A DNA stretch of 38,901 nucleotides from Peptostreptococcaceae bacterium (lineage in GTDB: Bacteria; Bacillota; Clostridia; Peptostreptococcales; Anaerovoracaceae). The position numbers were made by a program, and so were the translations under genes. The stretch covers positions 1 through 38,901 of the forward strand of contig JAENWG010000014.1 of the NCBI GenBank assembly GCA_016650175.1, written 5' to 3'. This document shows positions 25,650-36,667 of the stretch, one piece after another. The stretch's first letter is position 1. Each line of letters begins with the position of its first letter. Under the pieces are notes generated by a model. That model ran no database searches and had not been told where the DNA came from. It worked only from the letters and a program-made list of their open reading frames with translations.

Positions 25650-26075
25650 ATGGCAAAAAAGGTAGACGGATATATTAAATTGCAGATTTCTGCAGGCGCA
25701 GCTACTCCAGCACCACCGGTTGGTCCAGCACTAGGACAAAAGAGTGTTAACATCATGGACTTTTGTAAACAGTTTAACGCTAAGACAGCTGACCAAAAAG
25801 GAATGCTTATTCCAGTTGTAATCACTGTTTATGCTGATAGATCATTTACATTCATATGTAAAACACCACCAGCATCAATATTGTTAAAGAAGGCAGCAGG
25901 ACTAGAAACAGCGTCTGGCGAACCAAACAAAACAAAAGTTGCAACTATTACAAGAGCCCAAGCAGAAGAAATTGCAAAAACAAAGATGCCTGATTTAAAT
26001 GCATCAAGCCTTGATTCAGCAACAGAAATGATTAAAGGTACCGCAAGAAGCATGGGAATAATCGTAGAAGATTAA
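25650..26075 (+). CDS. rplK: 50S ribosomal protein L11
   Basis: L11 (141 residues) binds the GTPase-associated region of 23S rRNA. Typical segments are [20 protein letters not shown] (flexible N-terminal loop), [19 protein letters not shown] and the C-terminal [27 protein letters not shown] precedes ATG 25650. It is 15 nt after nusG and paired with rplA. Confidence 0.97.
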   Translation: MAKKVDGYIKLQISAGAATPAPPVGPALGQKSVNIMDFCKQFNAKTADQKGMLIPVVITVYADRSFTFICKTPPASILLKKAAGLETASGEPNKTKVATITRAQAEEIAKTKMPDLNASSLDSATEMIKGTARSMGIIVED

Positions 26076-26079
26076 TTAA

Positions 26080-26112
26080 GTGGGAGGCGCTACGTGCGAC
26101 CGAATGTACCAC
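26080..26112 (+). promoter_or_regulatory. L1-binding site in the rplK-rplA spacer (L1-stalk mimic)
   Basis: GTGG (26080-26083) pairs with CCAC (26109-26112). Next to it GG-CGC (26086-26090) pairs with GCG (26096-26098) and CC (26100-26101), with a bulged A99. The strand pattern GTGGGAGG... GACC...TACCAC mirrors the L1-binding stalk of 23S rRNA. L1 probably represses its own translation here. Confidence 0.7.
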
Positions 26113-26125
26113 AAGGAGGTAAGAA

Positions 26126-26818
26126 ATGCCAAAGAGAAGTAAAAATTATAATGTAGCAGCAGAAAAGTTTGACAAAGCTCAATACTTTGATACCGCTGAA
26201 GCAGCTAAATTAGCTGTAGAAACATCAAGAGCAAAATTCGATGAAACAATCGAAGTACATATTCGTTTAGGAGTAGATGGAAGACATGCTGACCAACAGG
26301 TTAGAGGCGCTATGGTACTACCAAACGGTACGGGTAAATCTAAGAAAGTATTAGTATTTGCTAAGGGACCTAAAGCAGCAGAAGCAGAAGCAGCAGGAGC
26401 TGATTATGTTGGTGCTGAGGATATGGCTCAAAGAATTCAAACTGAAAACTGGTTTGATTTCGAAGCAGTAATCGCTACACCTGATATGATGGGTGTTGTT
26501 GGTAAATTGGGTAGAGTATTAGGACCTAAGGGTTTAATGCCTAATCCTAAATCAGGAACTGTAACTATGGATGTTGCAAAAGCTTTAAATGAAATTAAAG
26601 CAGGTAAAGTTGAGTACAGACTTGACAAAGCTAACATCATTCACGTAGCTATAGGAAAATCTTCATTCGGTACTGAAAAAATCAAAGAAAATTTGGACGC
26701 ACTTTTAGATGCTATTGCTAAGGCTAAACCGTCTGCAGCAAAAGGACAATACTTTAAGAGCGTAACAGTTGCTTCGACTATGGGACCTGGAGTAAAAGTT
26801 AATACAGCTGTACTGTAA
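26126..26818 (+). CDS. rplA: 50S ribosomal protein L1
   Basis: L1 (230 residues) forms the mobile stalk for E-site tRNA release. Diagnostic segments are [20 protein letters not shown] (in ordinary form), [20 protein letters not shown] and [12 protein letters not shown], with [14 protein letters not shown] at the end. AAGGAGG lies just before ATG 26126, immediately after the stalk-mimic hairpin, as expected for autogenous control. Confidence 0.97.
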   Translation: MPKRSKNYNVAAEKFDKAQYFDTAEAAKLAVETSRAKFDETIEVHIRLGVDGRHADQQVRGAMVLPNGTGKSKKVLVFAKGPKAAEAEAAGADYVGAEDMAQRIQTENWFDFEAVIATPDMMGVVGKLGRVLGPKGLMPNPKSGTVTMDVAKALNEIKAGKVEYRLDKANIIHVAIGKSSFGTEKIKENLDALLDAIAKAKPSAAKGQYFKSVTVASTMGPGVKVNTAVL

Positions 26819-26840
26819 TTAATGAATAAAATAGAATAAT

Positions 26841-26942
26841 AACTGTAGACAGCGGGTGCGAAAGCTTAATTCCCCGCCGAGGTACAATATAAATTGTAAT
26901 CCTACTGTCTATCGGTAGGATTCATTAATTTGTGCCATAGAT
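26841..26942 (+). ncRNA. Ribosomal protein L10 leader
   Basis: The spacer before rplJ has the L10-leader pattern: GCGGGTGCGAAAGCTTAATT followed by CCCCGCCGAGGT, a kink-turn-like site for L10(L12)4. TAGACAG (26846-26852) pairs with CTGTCTA (26905-26911) to close it. A hairpin AATCCTAC/GTAGGATT (26898-26922) overlaps that strand and could be an alternative fold. Confidence 0.85.
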
Positions 26943-26960
26943 TGAATGGTTTGCCATTCA
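26943..26960 (+). promoter_or_regulatory. Hairpin directly before the rplJ ribosome site
   Basis: TGAATGG (26943-26949) and CCATTCA (26954-26960) form a perfect 7-bp stem with a TTTG loop, ending 2 nt before AAGGAG. It may affect access to the ribosome site. Confidence 0.55.
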
Positions 26961-26975
26961 GAAAGGAGAACGTTA

Positions 26976-27485
26976 ATGTCAGTAGAAGTAAAACTAGAAA
27001 AACAAAAAGTAATCGACGAAATTAAAGCCAAACTTGTTGGAGCTAAAGCTGTTGTTGTAATTAACTATATGGGAATTACAGTATTAGAAGCAGACGACAT
27101 GAGGAAAAGACTTCGTGAAGAAAACATCGATTACACAGTATATAAAAATACATTGGTTAAAAGAGCTATAGCAGGAACAGAATTCGAAGGCTTAGCAGAT
27201 GTACTTGATGGACCAAGTGGTTTCGCTATAAGCAAAGATGAAGCAACTGCACCCGCTAGAGTCTTAAACGTTGTAATGAAAGAATACAAGAAAATGGAAT
27301 TTAAAGCTGGAGTTATTGAAGGCGTATTTATGGATCAAAATGCTATCGTAGAATTAGCAGACATCCCTTCAAGAGAAGTACTTATTGCAAAATTCATGGG
27401 AAGTATTCAATCACCTGTATCAAAGCTTGTTAGAACAATTCAAGCCATTGCAGATGCAAGTGAAGGAGAAGCTGTAGAAGCTTAA
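26976..27485 (+). CDS. rplJ: 50S ribosomal protein L10
   Basis: L10 (169 residues) is the base that carries L7/L12 dimers. The start is ATG 26976 (MSVEVKLEKQKVIDEIKAKL), preceded by AAGGAG. An upstream in-frame ATG at 26946 lies in the leader hairpin and would add an unrelated prefix. Typical segments are AVVVINYMGITVLEADDMR, YKNTLVKRA and KLVRTIQAIADAS near the C-terminus, where L12 binds. The leader upstream should provide feedback by L10. Confidence 0.96.
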   Translation: MSVEVKLEKQKVIDEIKAKLVGAKAVVVINYMGITVLEADDMRKRLREENIDYTVYKNTLVKRAIAGTEFEGLADVLDGPSGFAISKDEATAPARVLNVVMKEYKKMEFKAGVIEGVFMDQNAIVELADIPSREVLIAKFMGSIQSPVSKLVRTIQAIADASEGEAVEA

Positions 27486-27515
27486 CAAACATATAATATA
27501 AAAGGAGAAATAAAG

Positions 27516-27875
27516 ATGGATAAGAATCAAATTATTGAAGCTATAAAAGGCATGACAATATTAGAAATTAATGAATTAGTTAAAGCTTGTGAAGAGGAAT
27601 TTGGCGTGTCTGCTGCAGCTGCAGTTGTTGCTGGTCCTGCTGCCGGTGCTGAAGAAGAAGAAAAAACAGAATTCACAGTAGTATTAACAGAAATAGGCGA
27701 ACAAAAGATTAAAGTTATCAAAGCAGTTAGAGAAGCTACTGGTCTTGGACTTAAAGAAGCAAAAGCTGTAGTTGATGGAGCTCCTTCAAACGTTAAAGAA
27801 AATATCGAAAAAGGCGAAGCTGATGCTCTTAAAGCAGCACTTGAAGAAGTTGGCGCAACAGTAGAACTTAAATAG
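27516..27875 (+). CDS. rplL: 50S ribosomal protein L7/L12
   Basis: The 119-residue stalk protein recruits translation factors. It has an N-terminal dimerisation helix pair ([17 protein letters not shown]), an Ala/Gly/Val hinge ([17 protein letters not shown]) and a C-terminal domain ([20 protein letters not shown] and [19 protein letters not shown]). AAAGGAG precedes ATG 27516. Two hairpins after the gene reduce read-through into rpoB. Confidence 0.97.
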   Translation: MDKNQIIEAIKGMTILEINELVKACEEEFGVSAAAAVVAGPAAGAEEEEKTEFTVVLTEIGEQKIKVIKAVREATGLGLKEAKAVVDGAPSNVKENIEKGEADALKAALEEVGATVELK

Positions 27876-27886
27876 TTGACATGTTT

Positions 27887-27904
27887 AGTGTTAACTTTAA
27901 CACT
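27887..27904 (+). promoter_or_regulatory. First hairpin after rplL
   Basis: AGTGTTA (27887-27893) and TAACACT (27898-27904) form a 7-bp stem with an ACTT loop, only about 10 nt after the rplL stop. It has no T-run, so it may be a processing or stabilising structure. Confidence 0.5.
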
Positions 27905-27911
27905 GAAAATT

Positions 27912-27944
27912 AAAAAGGATTTGTAATTGCAAATCCTTTTTTTT
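27912..27944 (+). terminator. Intrinsic terminator or attenuator between rplL and rpoB
   Basis: AAAAAGGATTTG (27912-27923) and CAAATCCTTTTT (27930-27941) are perfectly complementary around TAATTG, followed by more T. A promoter follows, so rpoB can be set separately from the ribosomal genes. Confidence 0.85.
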
Positions 27945-27963
27945 AGCAACTGCAAAAAAACTC

Positions 27964-27992
27964 TTGTAAGTTTGCAAAAGTTATAGTATAAT
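27964..27992 (+). promoter_or_regulatory. rpoB promoter
   Basis: TTGTAA (27964-27969) and a perfect TATAAT (27987-27992) are 17 nt apart, right after the terminator. The leader is about 40 nt, with AAGGAG before ATG 28042. Confidence 0.68.
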
Positions 27993-28041
27993 TATATGCT
28001 GTTATGGAATGTAATTTTCTAAAGAAATAAGGAGTGTTAAT

Positions 28042-31000
28042 ATGCCAAAAATGGTACAAGTAGGTAGAAAAGAGCGTATGACATACGCAAAAATTCACGA
28101 AGTATGCCCGATGCCAAATTTGATTCAATTACAGACCAATTCATACAAATGGTTTATGGATGAAGGCTTGAAAGAAGTATTTGAAGATATCTCGCCTATA
28201 AAGGATTATTCAAATAATCTGATATTAGAATTTACAGATTATGCATTCTCTGTTACACCTAAATATACTCAAGCTCAATGTAAAGATAGGGATGTAACTT
28301 ATGCTACAACTCTTAAAGTGAAAGTTAGATTGACAAACAGAGAAACTGGCGAAGTAAAAGAACAAGAAGTGTTCATGGGAGATTTTCCTCTTATGACTGA
28401 AAAAGGTACGTTTATATACAATGGTGCGGAAAGAGTAATAGTTACACAACTAGTGCGTTCTCCTGGACCATATTTTAGCGTTACTATAGATAAGTCTAAT
28501 CAAAAGCTGTTTTCTTCTACTATTATACCTAATAGAGGAGCTTGGCTTGAATATGAAACAGATTCTAACGGAATAATTGCTGTTAGAGTTGATAGAACAA
28601 GAAAACAACCGGTAACTGCTTTATTAAGAGCCTTAGGATTTGGTTCTAATAGAGAAATAATTGAAATATTTGGAGATGATCCAAGATTACTTAAGACATT
28701 AGAAAAAGATAACACAACAGATTATGAAGAAGGTCTTAAGGAAATATATAAGAAACTAAGACCGGGTGAACCGCCTACAGTTGAAAGTGCTAGGACTATG
28801 ATTAATTCATTGTTTTTTGACGCGAAAAGATATGATCTTGCTAAAGTAGGTAGGTATAAATATAATAAAAAACTCGGTTTAAATAATAGATTAATAGACT
28901 CAATTGCAGCTGAAGATATTTTTGATCCAAATACTGGAGAAATCATGGTAGAAAAAGGTGGCTTTATTTCCAGAGAATTAGCGATGGAAATTGAAGATGC
29001 TGGAGTTAAAGATGCATTAATTCAGAGCAAAATTGATGAGGACGAAAACACTAAAGTTATAGGTAGTAACTTTGTTGATATTACTAATTACGTTGATTTT
29101 GATGTAACGCCATATAGCTTATCAGAAAAGGTTTTCTATCCTGTATTAAAAGAAATATTAGAAAAATCTGAAAATGAAGATGAAATTAAGGCAGCGTTTA
29201 TTGCACGTAAGAATGAACTTTCGCCTAAGCATGTAATTGTAGAAGACATAGTTGCTTCTATCAGTTACTTGTTGAATCTAAACTATGGTTTAGGCCAGGT
29301 TGATGATATTGACCATTTAGGAAACAGAAGACTTAGAACTGTTGGAGAATTATTACAGAACCAATTCAGAATTGGTTTAGCAAGAATGGAAAGAGTAGTT
29401 AAAGAACGAATGACTGTTCAAGACAGTGAAGGAACTACTCCGCAACAGCTTATAAATATTAGACCAGTAACCGCTGCGGTTAAAGAATTCTTCGGAAGTT
29501 CTCAACTTTCGCAGTTTATGGATCAGAACAATCCTCTTGCAGAGTTAACTCACAAGAGAAGATTATCTGCGCTTGGACCTGGAGGTCTTTCGAGAGAAAG
29601 AGCTGGTTTCGAAGTTAGAGACGTACATTATTCTCACTACGGTAGAATGTGTCCTATAGAAACTCCAGAAGGACCAAACATTGGTCTTATCGGTTCATTA
29701 ACAACTTATGGACAAATCAATAAATATGGATTTATTGAAGCACCATACAGAAAAGTAGATAAAGAAAAAGGATACGTTACTGAGCAGGTAGATTATCTTT
29801 CTGCTGATGACGAAGAATTAATGGTAGTAGCTCAAGCAAATGAACCACTCGACAGCGAAGGAAGATTTTTAAATCAGAAAATCGGTGTAAGAGGAGCTCA
29901 TGGTGAAATCACATTAGTAACGAGAGACGTTGTAGACTATATGGACGTATCACCTAAACAGGTAGTATCAGTTGCAACAGCTATGATACCTTTCTTAGAA
30001 AATGATGATGCTAACCGTGCTCTTATGGGATCTAACATGCAGAGACAGGCTGTTCCACTACTAATTACAGAAGCACCTTTTGTAGGTACAGGAATCGAAT
30101 ATAAAGCCGCTTGTGATTCTGGAGTAGTAATTATTACAGACAATGCAGGTACAGTTGAATACGTTGATGCGGACTCTATAAGAATTAGAAGAGATAGTGA
30201 CAATGAAGTAGATAAATATAAAATATTGAAGTTTAAAAGATCCAACCAAGGAACTTGTATTAATCAAAGACCTATCGTAAGTTTTGGCGAGCATGTTGAA
30301 AAGGACGAGGTAATTGCAGATGGACCATCTACAAATCTAGGTGAGATATCACTTGGTAAGAACTTACTTATTGCATTCATGACTTGGGAAGGATACAACT
30401 ACGAGGATGCTATAATCCTTAATGAAAAACTTCTTAAAGATGATGTGCTTACTTCTCTTCATATTGAAAAATATGAATCAGAAGCTAGAGATACAAAATT
30501 AGGACCTGAAGAAATAACCAGAGATATTCCAAACGTTGGAGAAGATGTACTTAGAGACTTAGACGGCGAAGGAATAGTAAGAATTGGTGCTGAAGTTGAT
30601 TCGGGCGACGTATTAGTAGGAAAGGTTACACCTAAAGGTGAAACAGATCTTACAGCTGAAGAAAGACTACTAAGAGCTATTTTTGGTGAAAAAGCCAGAG
30701 AAGTTAGAGATACATCTCTTAAAGTTCCTCATGGAGAAACAGGTATCGTTGTTGATGTTAAAGTATTTAGCAGAGAAAACGGCGATGAATTGTCTCCAGG
30801 AGTAAATAAACTTGTAAGAGTATATATTGCTACGAAGAGAAAAATAAACGTTGGTGATAAGATGGCCGGACGTCATGGTAATAAGGGTGTAATTTCCAGA
30901 ATATTACCTGAAGAAGACTTGCCATTCAAAGAAGACGGTGAAGCCGTTCAAGTAATGCTTAACCCTCTGGGCGTACCTTCACGTATGAACGTAGGTCAGG

Positions 31001-31800
31001 TGTTAGAAGTACATTTAGGACTGGCAGCTAAAGCTAAGGGATGGTATATTGCTACTCCTGTATTTGATGGTGCCAGCGAAAAACAAGTAATGGATTTACT
31101 TGAAGAAGTTGGATATTCTAGAACTGGAAAACTTAACTTAAGAGATGGTAGAACTGGTGAATATTTTGATAATCCTATTACGGTAGGTTACATGTATATG
31201 CTTAAACTCCATCATTTAGTTGATGATAAGATACATGCAAGAAGTACAGGTCCTTATTCATTAGTTACGCAACAGCCGCTTGGTGGTAAAGCACAATTTG
31301 GTGGTCAGCGTTTTGGTGAAATGGAAGTTTGGGCTTTAGAAGCATATGGCGCAGCACACACATTACAGGAGATATTAACGGTTAAGTCCGACGATATCAT
31401 CGGCAGAGTTAAAACTTATGAAGCTATTGTCAAAGGGGAAAATATCCCTAAACCTGGAATTCCAGAATCTTTCAAAGTACTGATTAAGGAACTTCAATCA
31501 TTGGCATTGGATGTTAAGGTTTTATCTAAGGATAATGAAGAAATCAAACTTAAAGAAACATCGGAATATGACGATGTTACTAGTGTGGACAGAATTGTAG
31601 ACATTAAAGAAAACGCTAAAGACATTGTTAAAGAAGAAGTAAAAGAAGATGTTGAGACGTTGGATGAAAACGATAATGTAGAACCTGAAGTACTTGATGA
31701 AAAATTACTCAAAGAGGCTCATGTCGAAGAAATCGACCTAGATATTGAAGATATTACTGTAGACATTGATGATGCTGACAAGCTTGATGATACACTCTAA
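28042..31800 (+). CDS. rpoB: RNA polymerase subunit beta
   Basis: The 1252-residue beta subunit shows the standard core: the rifampicin region ([20 protein letters not shown], then [18 protein letters not shown]), [22 protein letters not shown] and [17 protein letters not shown] near the end. In the rifampicin region the Gln, Asp, His and Ser positions that confer resistance when altered are all of the sensitive type. After the conserved core (about residue 1160) there is a tail of ~90 residues rich in Asp, Glu and Val, ending [15 protein letters not shown] precedes ATG 28042. It is followed by rpoC after 15 nt. Confidence 0.97.
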   Translation: MPKMVQVGRKERMTYAKIHEVCPMPNLIQLQTNSYKWFMDEGLKEVFEDISPIKDYSNNLILEFTDYAFSVTPKYTQAQCKDRDVTYATTLKVKVRLTNRETGEVKEQEVFMGDFPLMTEKGTFIYNGAERVIVTQLVRSPGPYFSVTIDKSNQKLFSSTIIPNRGAWLEYETDSNGIIAVRVDRTRKQPVTALLRALGFGSNREIIEIFGDDPRLLKTLEKDNTTDYEEGLKEIYKKLRPGEPPTVESARTMINSLFFDAKRYDLAKVGRYKYNKKLGLNNRLIDSIAAEDIFDPNTGEIMVEKGGFISRELAMEIEDAGVKDALIQSKIDEDENTKVIGSNFVDITNYVDFDVTPYSLSEKVFYPVLKEILEKSENEDEIKAAFIARKNELSPKHVIVEDIVASISYLLNLNYGLGQVDDIDHLGNRRLRTVGELLQNQFRIGLARMERVVKERMTVQDSEGTTPQQLINIRPVTAAVKEFFGSSQLSQFMDQNNPLAELTHKRRLSALGPGGLSRERAGFEVRDVHYSHYGRMCPIETPEGPNIGLIGSLTTYGQINKYGFIEAPYRKVDKEKGYVTEQVDYLSADDEELMVVAQANEPLDSEGRFLNQKIGVRGAHGEITLVTRDVVDYMDVSPKQVVSVATAMIPFLENDDANRALMGSNMQRQAVPLLITEAPFVGTGIEYKAACDSGVVIITDNAGTVEYVDADSIRIRRDSDNEVDKYKILKFKRSNQGTCINQRPIVSFGEHVEKDEVIADGPSTNLGEISLGKNLLIAFMTWEGYNYEDAIILNEKLLKDDVLTSLHIEKYESEARDTKLGPEEITRDIPNVGEDVLRDLDGEGIVRIGAEVDSGDVLVGKVTPKGETDLTAEERLLRAIFGEKAREVRDTSLKVPHGETGIVVDVKVFSRENGDELSPGVNKLVRVYIATKRKINVGDKMAGRHGNKGVISRILPEEDLPFKEDGEAVQVMLNPLGVPSRMNVGQVLEVHLGLAAKAKGWYIATPVFDGASEKQVMDLLEEVGYSRTGKLNLRDGRTGEYFDNPITVGYMYMLKLHHLVDDKIHARSTGPYSLVTQQPLGGKAQFGGQRFGEMEVWALEAYGAAHTLQEILTVKSDDIIGRVKTYEAIVKGENIPKPGIPESFKVLIKELQSLALDVKVLSKDNEEIKLKETSEYDDVTSVDRIVDIKENAKDIVKEEVKEDVETLDENDNVEPEVLDEKLLKEAHVEEIDLDIEDITVDIDDADKLDDTL

Positions 31801-31815
31801 TGATAGGAGGATTTC

Positions 31816-34800
31816 ATGATTAACAATAATAACTATGAACTGCTGAGATTTGATTCTTTACAGATAAACTTAGCTTCAACTGAAAAGATACTTGATTGGT
31901 CAAGAGGAGAGGTTACAAAACCTGAAACTATAAACTATAGAACCTTAAAACCCGAAAAAGATGGTCTTTTCTGCGAAAGAATCTTCGGACCTATGAAAGA
32001 TTGGGAATGTAGTTGTGGTAAATATAAGAGAATACGATACAAGGGTATCGTATGTGACCGTTGCGGAGTAGAAGTTACTAAAGCAAAGGTCAGAAGAGAA
32101 AGAATGGGGCACATAGCACTAGCTGCGCCAGTTTCTCATATCTGGTATTTCAAAGGAATACCAAGTAGAATGGGTTTAATCTTAGATATTACTCCAAGAT
32201 TTTTAGAAAGAGTTTTATATTTTGCTTCATATATAGTAACTGACCCAGGAGATACTTCATTATCATACAAACAGATAATTGAAGAAAATGAATATTGGGA
32301 TTTAAGAGAACAATATGGAAAAGGCTTCAAAGCTGGTATGGGTGCTGAAGCAATAAAAACTATTCTTGAAAACATTAATATTGAAGATTTATCTAAAGAA
32401 TTATACGAAGAGTTAAAAACTGCTTCAGGACAAAAGAGAATTAAACTTGTTAGAAGACTTGAAGTTGTTGAAGCTTTAAGACATTCTGAGAATAGGCCTG
32501 AGTGGATGATATTAGAAGCAGTACCTGTAATCCCACCAGATTTAAGACCAATGGTACAACTTGAAGGTGGAAGATTCGCTACTTCCGATTTAAATGATTT
32601 ATACAGAAGAGTAATAAACAGAAATAATAGACTTAAGAAGTTATTGGAACTTGGAGCTCCTGACATTATCGTAAGAAATGAAAAGCGTATGCTTCAAGAA
32701 TCAGTGGATTCCCTAATTGATAACGGCAGAAGAGGCCGTGCGGTTACAGGACCTGGATCCAGACCTCTTAAATCACTTTCAGATATGCTTAAAGGTAAAC
32801 AAGGACGTTTCCGTCAGAACTTACTGGGAAAACGAGTTGACTATTCAGGACGTTCAGTAATCGTAGTAGGTCCTGAACTTAAGTTCTATCAGTGTGGTCT
32901 TCCAAAGAAGATGGCAGTAGAATTATTTAAGCCCTTCATAATGAAAGAATTAGTAGGACAAGGATATGCACATAATATTAAGAGTGCAAAAGGAATGGTT
33001 GAGAAATTTAAACCTGAAGTATGGGATGTTTTAGAAGATATTATAAAAGATCATCCAGTTATGCTAAACCGTGCGCCTACCTTACATAGACTAGGTATAC
33101 AAGCATTCGAGCCAGTATTGGTAGAAGGTAAAGCTATCAAGCTTCATCCATTAGTATGTACTGCGTTTAATGCCGATTTCGATGGTGACCAGATGGCTGT
33201 CCACTTACCGTTATCAGTAGAGGCTCAGGCAGAAGCTAGATTCCTAATGTTATCAGTAAACAATATTTTAGCACCAAAGGATGGTTCACCTATTACTATA
33301 CCTACGCAGGATATGGTACTTGGTAGTTATTACTTAACTCATCCAGGAAGCGTTAATAGAGATACTAAAGCAGAAAAAGGTGATGGAAAAGCATTTACAA
33401 ATATAGATGAAATGCTAATGGCGTATCAAAACCATGTAGTGGGAATCCATGCTAACGTTAGAGTAAGAATGTACCTTGAAAATGATACTAGGGGCAAATT
33501 GGTTGAATCAACCGTTGGTAGATTTATATTTAACCAGGAATTACCACAGGATATAGGATTTGTAGACAGAAGTGTAGATCCATATGCGTTAGAAGTTGAT
33601 TTCTTATGTGATAAGAAGCAACTTGGAATAATAATTAATAAATGCTATAAGAAACATAGAAACACGAGAACTGTTCTTATGTTAGATTATATTAAGAGTA
33701 TTGGTTATCATTACTCTACAATAGCAGCAGTTACTATCGGAGTTTCAGATATGGAAATACCTGCAACGAAGAAAGCTATCGTAGAAGCAGCAGAAAAAGA
33801 AGTAGATAAATTCGAAAGCGCATTTAGAAAAGGATTTATGTCAGACAAAGAAAGATATCAAAAAGTTATCGAAATTTGGGCAAAAGCAACAGATAAGGTA
33901 GCCGATGAACTTATGGAATCACTAGATCCGTTAAACAATTTATTTATCATGGCAGATTCCGGAGCCAGAGGTAGTAAAAACCAGATTCGTCAAATCGGTG
34001 GTATGCGTGGACTGATGGCAAATGCAACAGGTCATACTGTAGAGATTCCGATTACAGCAAACTTTAGAGAAGGACTTTCTATATTGGAATACTTCATATC
34101 ATCTAACGGAGCTCGTAAAGGACTGGCTGATACAGCGCTTAGAACAGCCGATTCAGGTTACTTAACTAGAAGACTTGTTGATGTATCTCACAGTGTAATC
34201 GTAACTGAAGATGATTGTGGGTCTACTGAAGGAGTTGAAATTAGAGCGTTTACAGATGGACGTGAAATAATTGAACCTTTAAACCAAAGAATAACAGGCA
34301 GATTTTCACTAGTGGATGTAATTCATCCTGAAACAGGCGAAGTGTTAATTAAAGGTGGAAATGAAATCACAGATGAAATTGCGGTAGCAATTGAAGAATC
34401 TGGTATAGAAGCAGTACTAATCCGATCAGTAATGAAATGTAACTGTAAAAAAGGAGTATGTACTAAGTGCTATGGTAGAAATCTAGCTACAGGCGAAATA
34501 GTAATACGTGGTGAAGCAGTAGGAATTACAGCGGCTCAATCAATTGGAGAGCCGGGTACACAGCTTACTATGAGAACGTTCCATACAGGTGGAGTTGCTG
34601 GTAGTGATATTACGCAAGGTCTTCCTAGAGTAGAAGAACTTTTCGAAGCTAGAAAACCTAAAGGTATGGCAGAAATATGTGAAGCAGAGGGTATTATAGT
34701 TTCTATTACTCCAAGAGATGATAACAAAACAGAAGTTATCATACGAGGAGAAGAAGAAACAGAATACATTATCCCTTACGGAGCAAGAATGAACATAAAA

Positions 34801-35415
34801 GAGGGCGATCATATAAGAGCCGGCGATTCACTTACAAGAGGTTCGTTAAATCCTCATGATATTATGAGACTTAAAGGCGTTGAAGGTGTTTATGATTATC
34901 TACTAAAAGAAGTACAAAGAGTATACAAACAACAGGGTGTAGATATTAATGATAAACATATTGAAGTAATTGTTAGTCAGATGTTATCAAAATATAAAGT
35001 AGATGATGGCGGAGAAACACAACTTCTTCCAGGAAGTATGTATGATAGATTTGAATTGGAAGATGCTAATAACCAGGCTGTAGAAGAAGGTAAAGAACAA
35101 GCTTCTGCTACAAGAAATCTACTTGGTATTACAAAAGCTGCACTTGCTACGAGTTCGTTCCTATCAGCAGCATCATTCCAAGAAACCACAAAGGTTCTTA
35201 CGGATGCAGCTATAAAGGGAAAGAATGATAAGCTTTCAGGCTTAAAAGAAAATGTTATGATTGGTAAATTGATACCAGCAGGAACTGGAATGGACGTTTA
35301 TAAGAATATTGACGTTGATTATGGAGAAAACCAATATCTGATGGATCATTATCAAGATGTTGAACCTGAAATCGCACCTGAAACTGAAGAATCAAGAATT
35401 TTAATTACCGAGTAA
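31816..35415 (+). CDS. rpoC: RNA polymerase subunit beta'
   Basis: The 1199-residue beta' subunit has an N-terminal zinc ribbon ([20 protein letters not shown], near residues 65-84) and the catalytic NADFDGDQM loop near residue 450 with its three Asp. It also has the bridge/trigger region ([11 protein letters not shown]) and a second zinc site ([15 protein letters not shown]). The length is that of the Firmicutes type without large insertions. GGAGG lies upstream of ATG 31816. Confidence 0.97.
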   Translation: MINNNNYELLRFDSLQINLASTEKILDWSRGEVTKPETINYRTLKPEKDGLFCERIFGPMKDWECSCGKYKRIRYKGIVCDRCGVEVTKAKVRRERMGHIALAAPVSHIWYFKGIPSRMGLILDITPRFLERVLYFASYIVTDPGDTSLSYKQIIEENEYWDLREQYGKGFKAGMGAEAIKTILENINIEDLSKELYEELKTASGQKRIKLVRRLEVVEALRHSENRPEWMILEAVPVIPPDLRPMVQLEGGRFATSDLNDLYRRVINRNNRLKKLLELGAPDIIVRNEKRMLQESVDSLIDNGRRGRAVTGPGSRPLKSLSDMLKGKQGRFRQNLLGKRVDYSGRSVIVVGPELKFYQCGLPKKMAVELFKPFIMKELVGQGYAHNIKSAKGMVEKFKPEVWDVLEDIIKDHPVMLNRAPTLHRLGIQAFEPVLVEGKAIKLHPLVCTAFNADFDGDQMAVHLPLSVEAQAEARFLMLSVNNILAPKDGSPITIPTQDMVLGSYYLTHPGSVNRDTKAEKGDGKAFTNIDEMLMAYQNHVVGIHANVRVRMYLENDTRGKLVESTVGRFIFNQELPQDIGFVDRSVDPYALEVDFLCDKKQLGIIINKCYKKHRNTRTVLMLDYIKSIGYHYSTIAAVTIGVSDMEIPATKKAIVEAAEKEVDKFESAFRKGFMSDKERYQKVIEIWAKATDKVADELMESLDPLNNLFIMADSGARGSKNQIRQIGGMRGLMANATGHTVEIPITANFREGLSILEYFISSNGARKGLADTALRTADSGYLTRRLVDVSHSVIVTEDDCGSTEGVEIRAFTDGREIIEPLNQRITGRFSLVDVIHPETGEVLIKGGNEITDEIAVAIEESGIEAVLIRSVMKCNCKKGVCTKCYGRNLATGEIVIRGEAVGITAAQSIGEPGTQLTMRTFHTGGVAGSDITQGLPRVEELFEARKPKGMAEICEAEGIIVSITPRDDNKTEVIIRGEEETEYIIPYGARMNIKEGDHIRAGDSLTRGSLNPHDIMRLKGVEGVYDYLLKEVQRVYKQQGVDINDKHIEVIVSQMLSKYKVDDGGETQLLPGSMYDRFELEDANNQAVEEGKEQASATRNLLGITKAALATSSFLSAASFQETTKVLTDAAIKGKNDKLSGLKENVMIGKLIPAGTGMDVYKNIDVDYGENQYLMDHYQDVEPEIAPETEESRILITE

Positions 35416-35435
35416 TAACTAATATTAGACAAACG

Positions 35436-35465
35436 TTGACAAAACATAGGGTTTGTTGATATAAT
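35436..35465 (+). promoter_or_regulatory. rpsL promoter
   Basis: TTGACA (35436-35441) and TATAAT (35460-35465) are both perfect and 18 nt apart. A dyad ACAAAC (35429-35434) and GTTTGT (35451-35456) flanks the -35. The strA-type unit therefore starts independently of rpoC. The YbxF (L7Ae-like) gene found here in Bacillus is absent. Confidence 0.75.
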
Positions 35466-35528
35466 TTGATACGGTTTTGCGCAATTAATTTAATTGCTTA
35501 AAATAATTTTAAAAGAAAGGAGAAAAAA

Positions 35529-35942
35529 ATGCCTACTATAAACCAATTAGTACGTAATGGTAGAACTGCTTCTGTTAAGAAGTCTAACGCACCAGCATTA
35601 GGAAAAGGTATGAACACTTTAAAGAGAGTTCAGACAAACGGTAATTCACCTCAAAAAAGAGGAGTTTGTACTGCAGTAAAAACTGTCACACCAAAGAAAC
35701 CTAATTCAGCACTTAGAAAAGTTGCTAGAGTAAGATTAACTAACGGTATGGAAGTAAGTGCCTACATTCCTGGTATTGGACACAATCTGCAAGAGCATAG
35801 TGTTGTTTTAATCAGAGGCGGTAAAGTTAAAGACCTTCCAGGTGTGAGATATCACATTGTTAGAGGAACTTTAGATACTGCAGCTGTAGCAGAAAGAGGT
35901 CAGGGCCGTTCTAAATACGGAGCAAAAAAACCAAAAAAATAA
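35529..35942 (+). CDS. rpsL: 30S ribosomal protein S12
   Basis: S12 (137 residues) lines the decoding centre. The segments [20 protein letters not shown] and [19 protein letters not shown] are conserved, with the lysines at the streptomycin-related positions unchanged, so the protein should be of the drug-sensitive type. AAAGGAG precedes ATG 35529. It is first in the rpsL-rpsG-fusA-tuf unit. Confidence 0.97.
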   Translation: MPTINQLVRNGRTASVKKSNAPALGKGMNTLKRVQTNGNSPQKRGVCTAVKTVTPKKPNSALRKVARVRLTNGMEVSAYIPGIGHNLQEHSVVLIRGGKVKDLPGVRYHIVRGTLDTAAVAERGQGRSKYGAKKPKK

Positions 35943-35943
35943 T

Positions 35944-36064
35944 TACGGGATTAGCCCTTAATATATAATATATTAAGGCGCCACGGCCATCAATTAATGT
36001 TGGTCGAGTACCCCGCTCGAGACTACCGGACCGGAAATTGCAGGTATCGGCAGAGTAATCCGTA
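35944..36064 (+). ncRNA. Large structured spacer between rpsL and rpsG, candidate S7 control element
   Basis: Beginning 2 nt after the rpsL stop, TACGGGATTA (35944-35953) pairs with TAATCCGTA (36056-36064), one base bulged, enclosing several helices. These are CCTTAATATA/TATATTAAGG (35956-35978), GGCCA/TTGGTC (35985-36005), a short TCGAG/CTCGA stem (36004-36020) and TACC/GGTA (36024-36046). The base composition is richer in G and C than its surroundings. In E. coli S7 regulates at this position, so S7 binding is a reasoned guess. Confidence 0.55.
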
Positions 36065-36102
36065 TGGGTGAAGAGTAATGTGCGATTGCTAATTTATTGT
36101 GC

Positions 36103-36609
<507 letters not shown>

Positions 36610-36667
36610 GGGTGTTAGAATTGAAAAATGATATTTACGAAAAAAATAAGCAGGAAAGGGGATTATT

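Noticed and set aside
35944-36064. tRNA gene or T-box in the rpsL-rpsG spacer
   Set aside because: No T-loop or acceptor pattern of a tRNA and no T-box sequence could be found.
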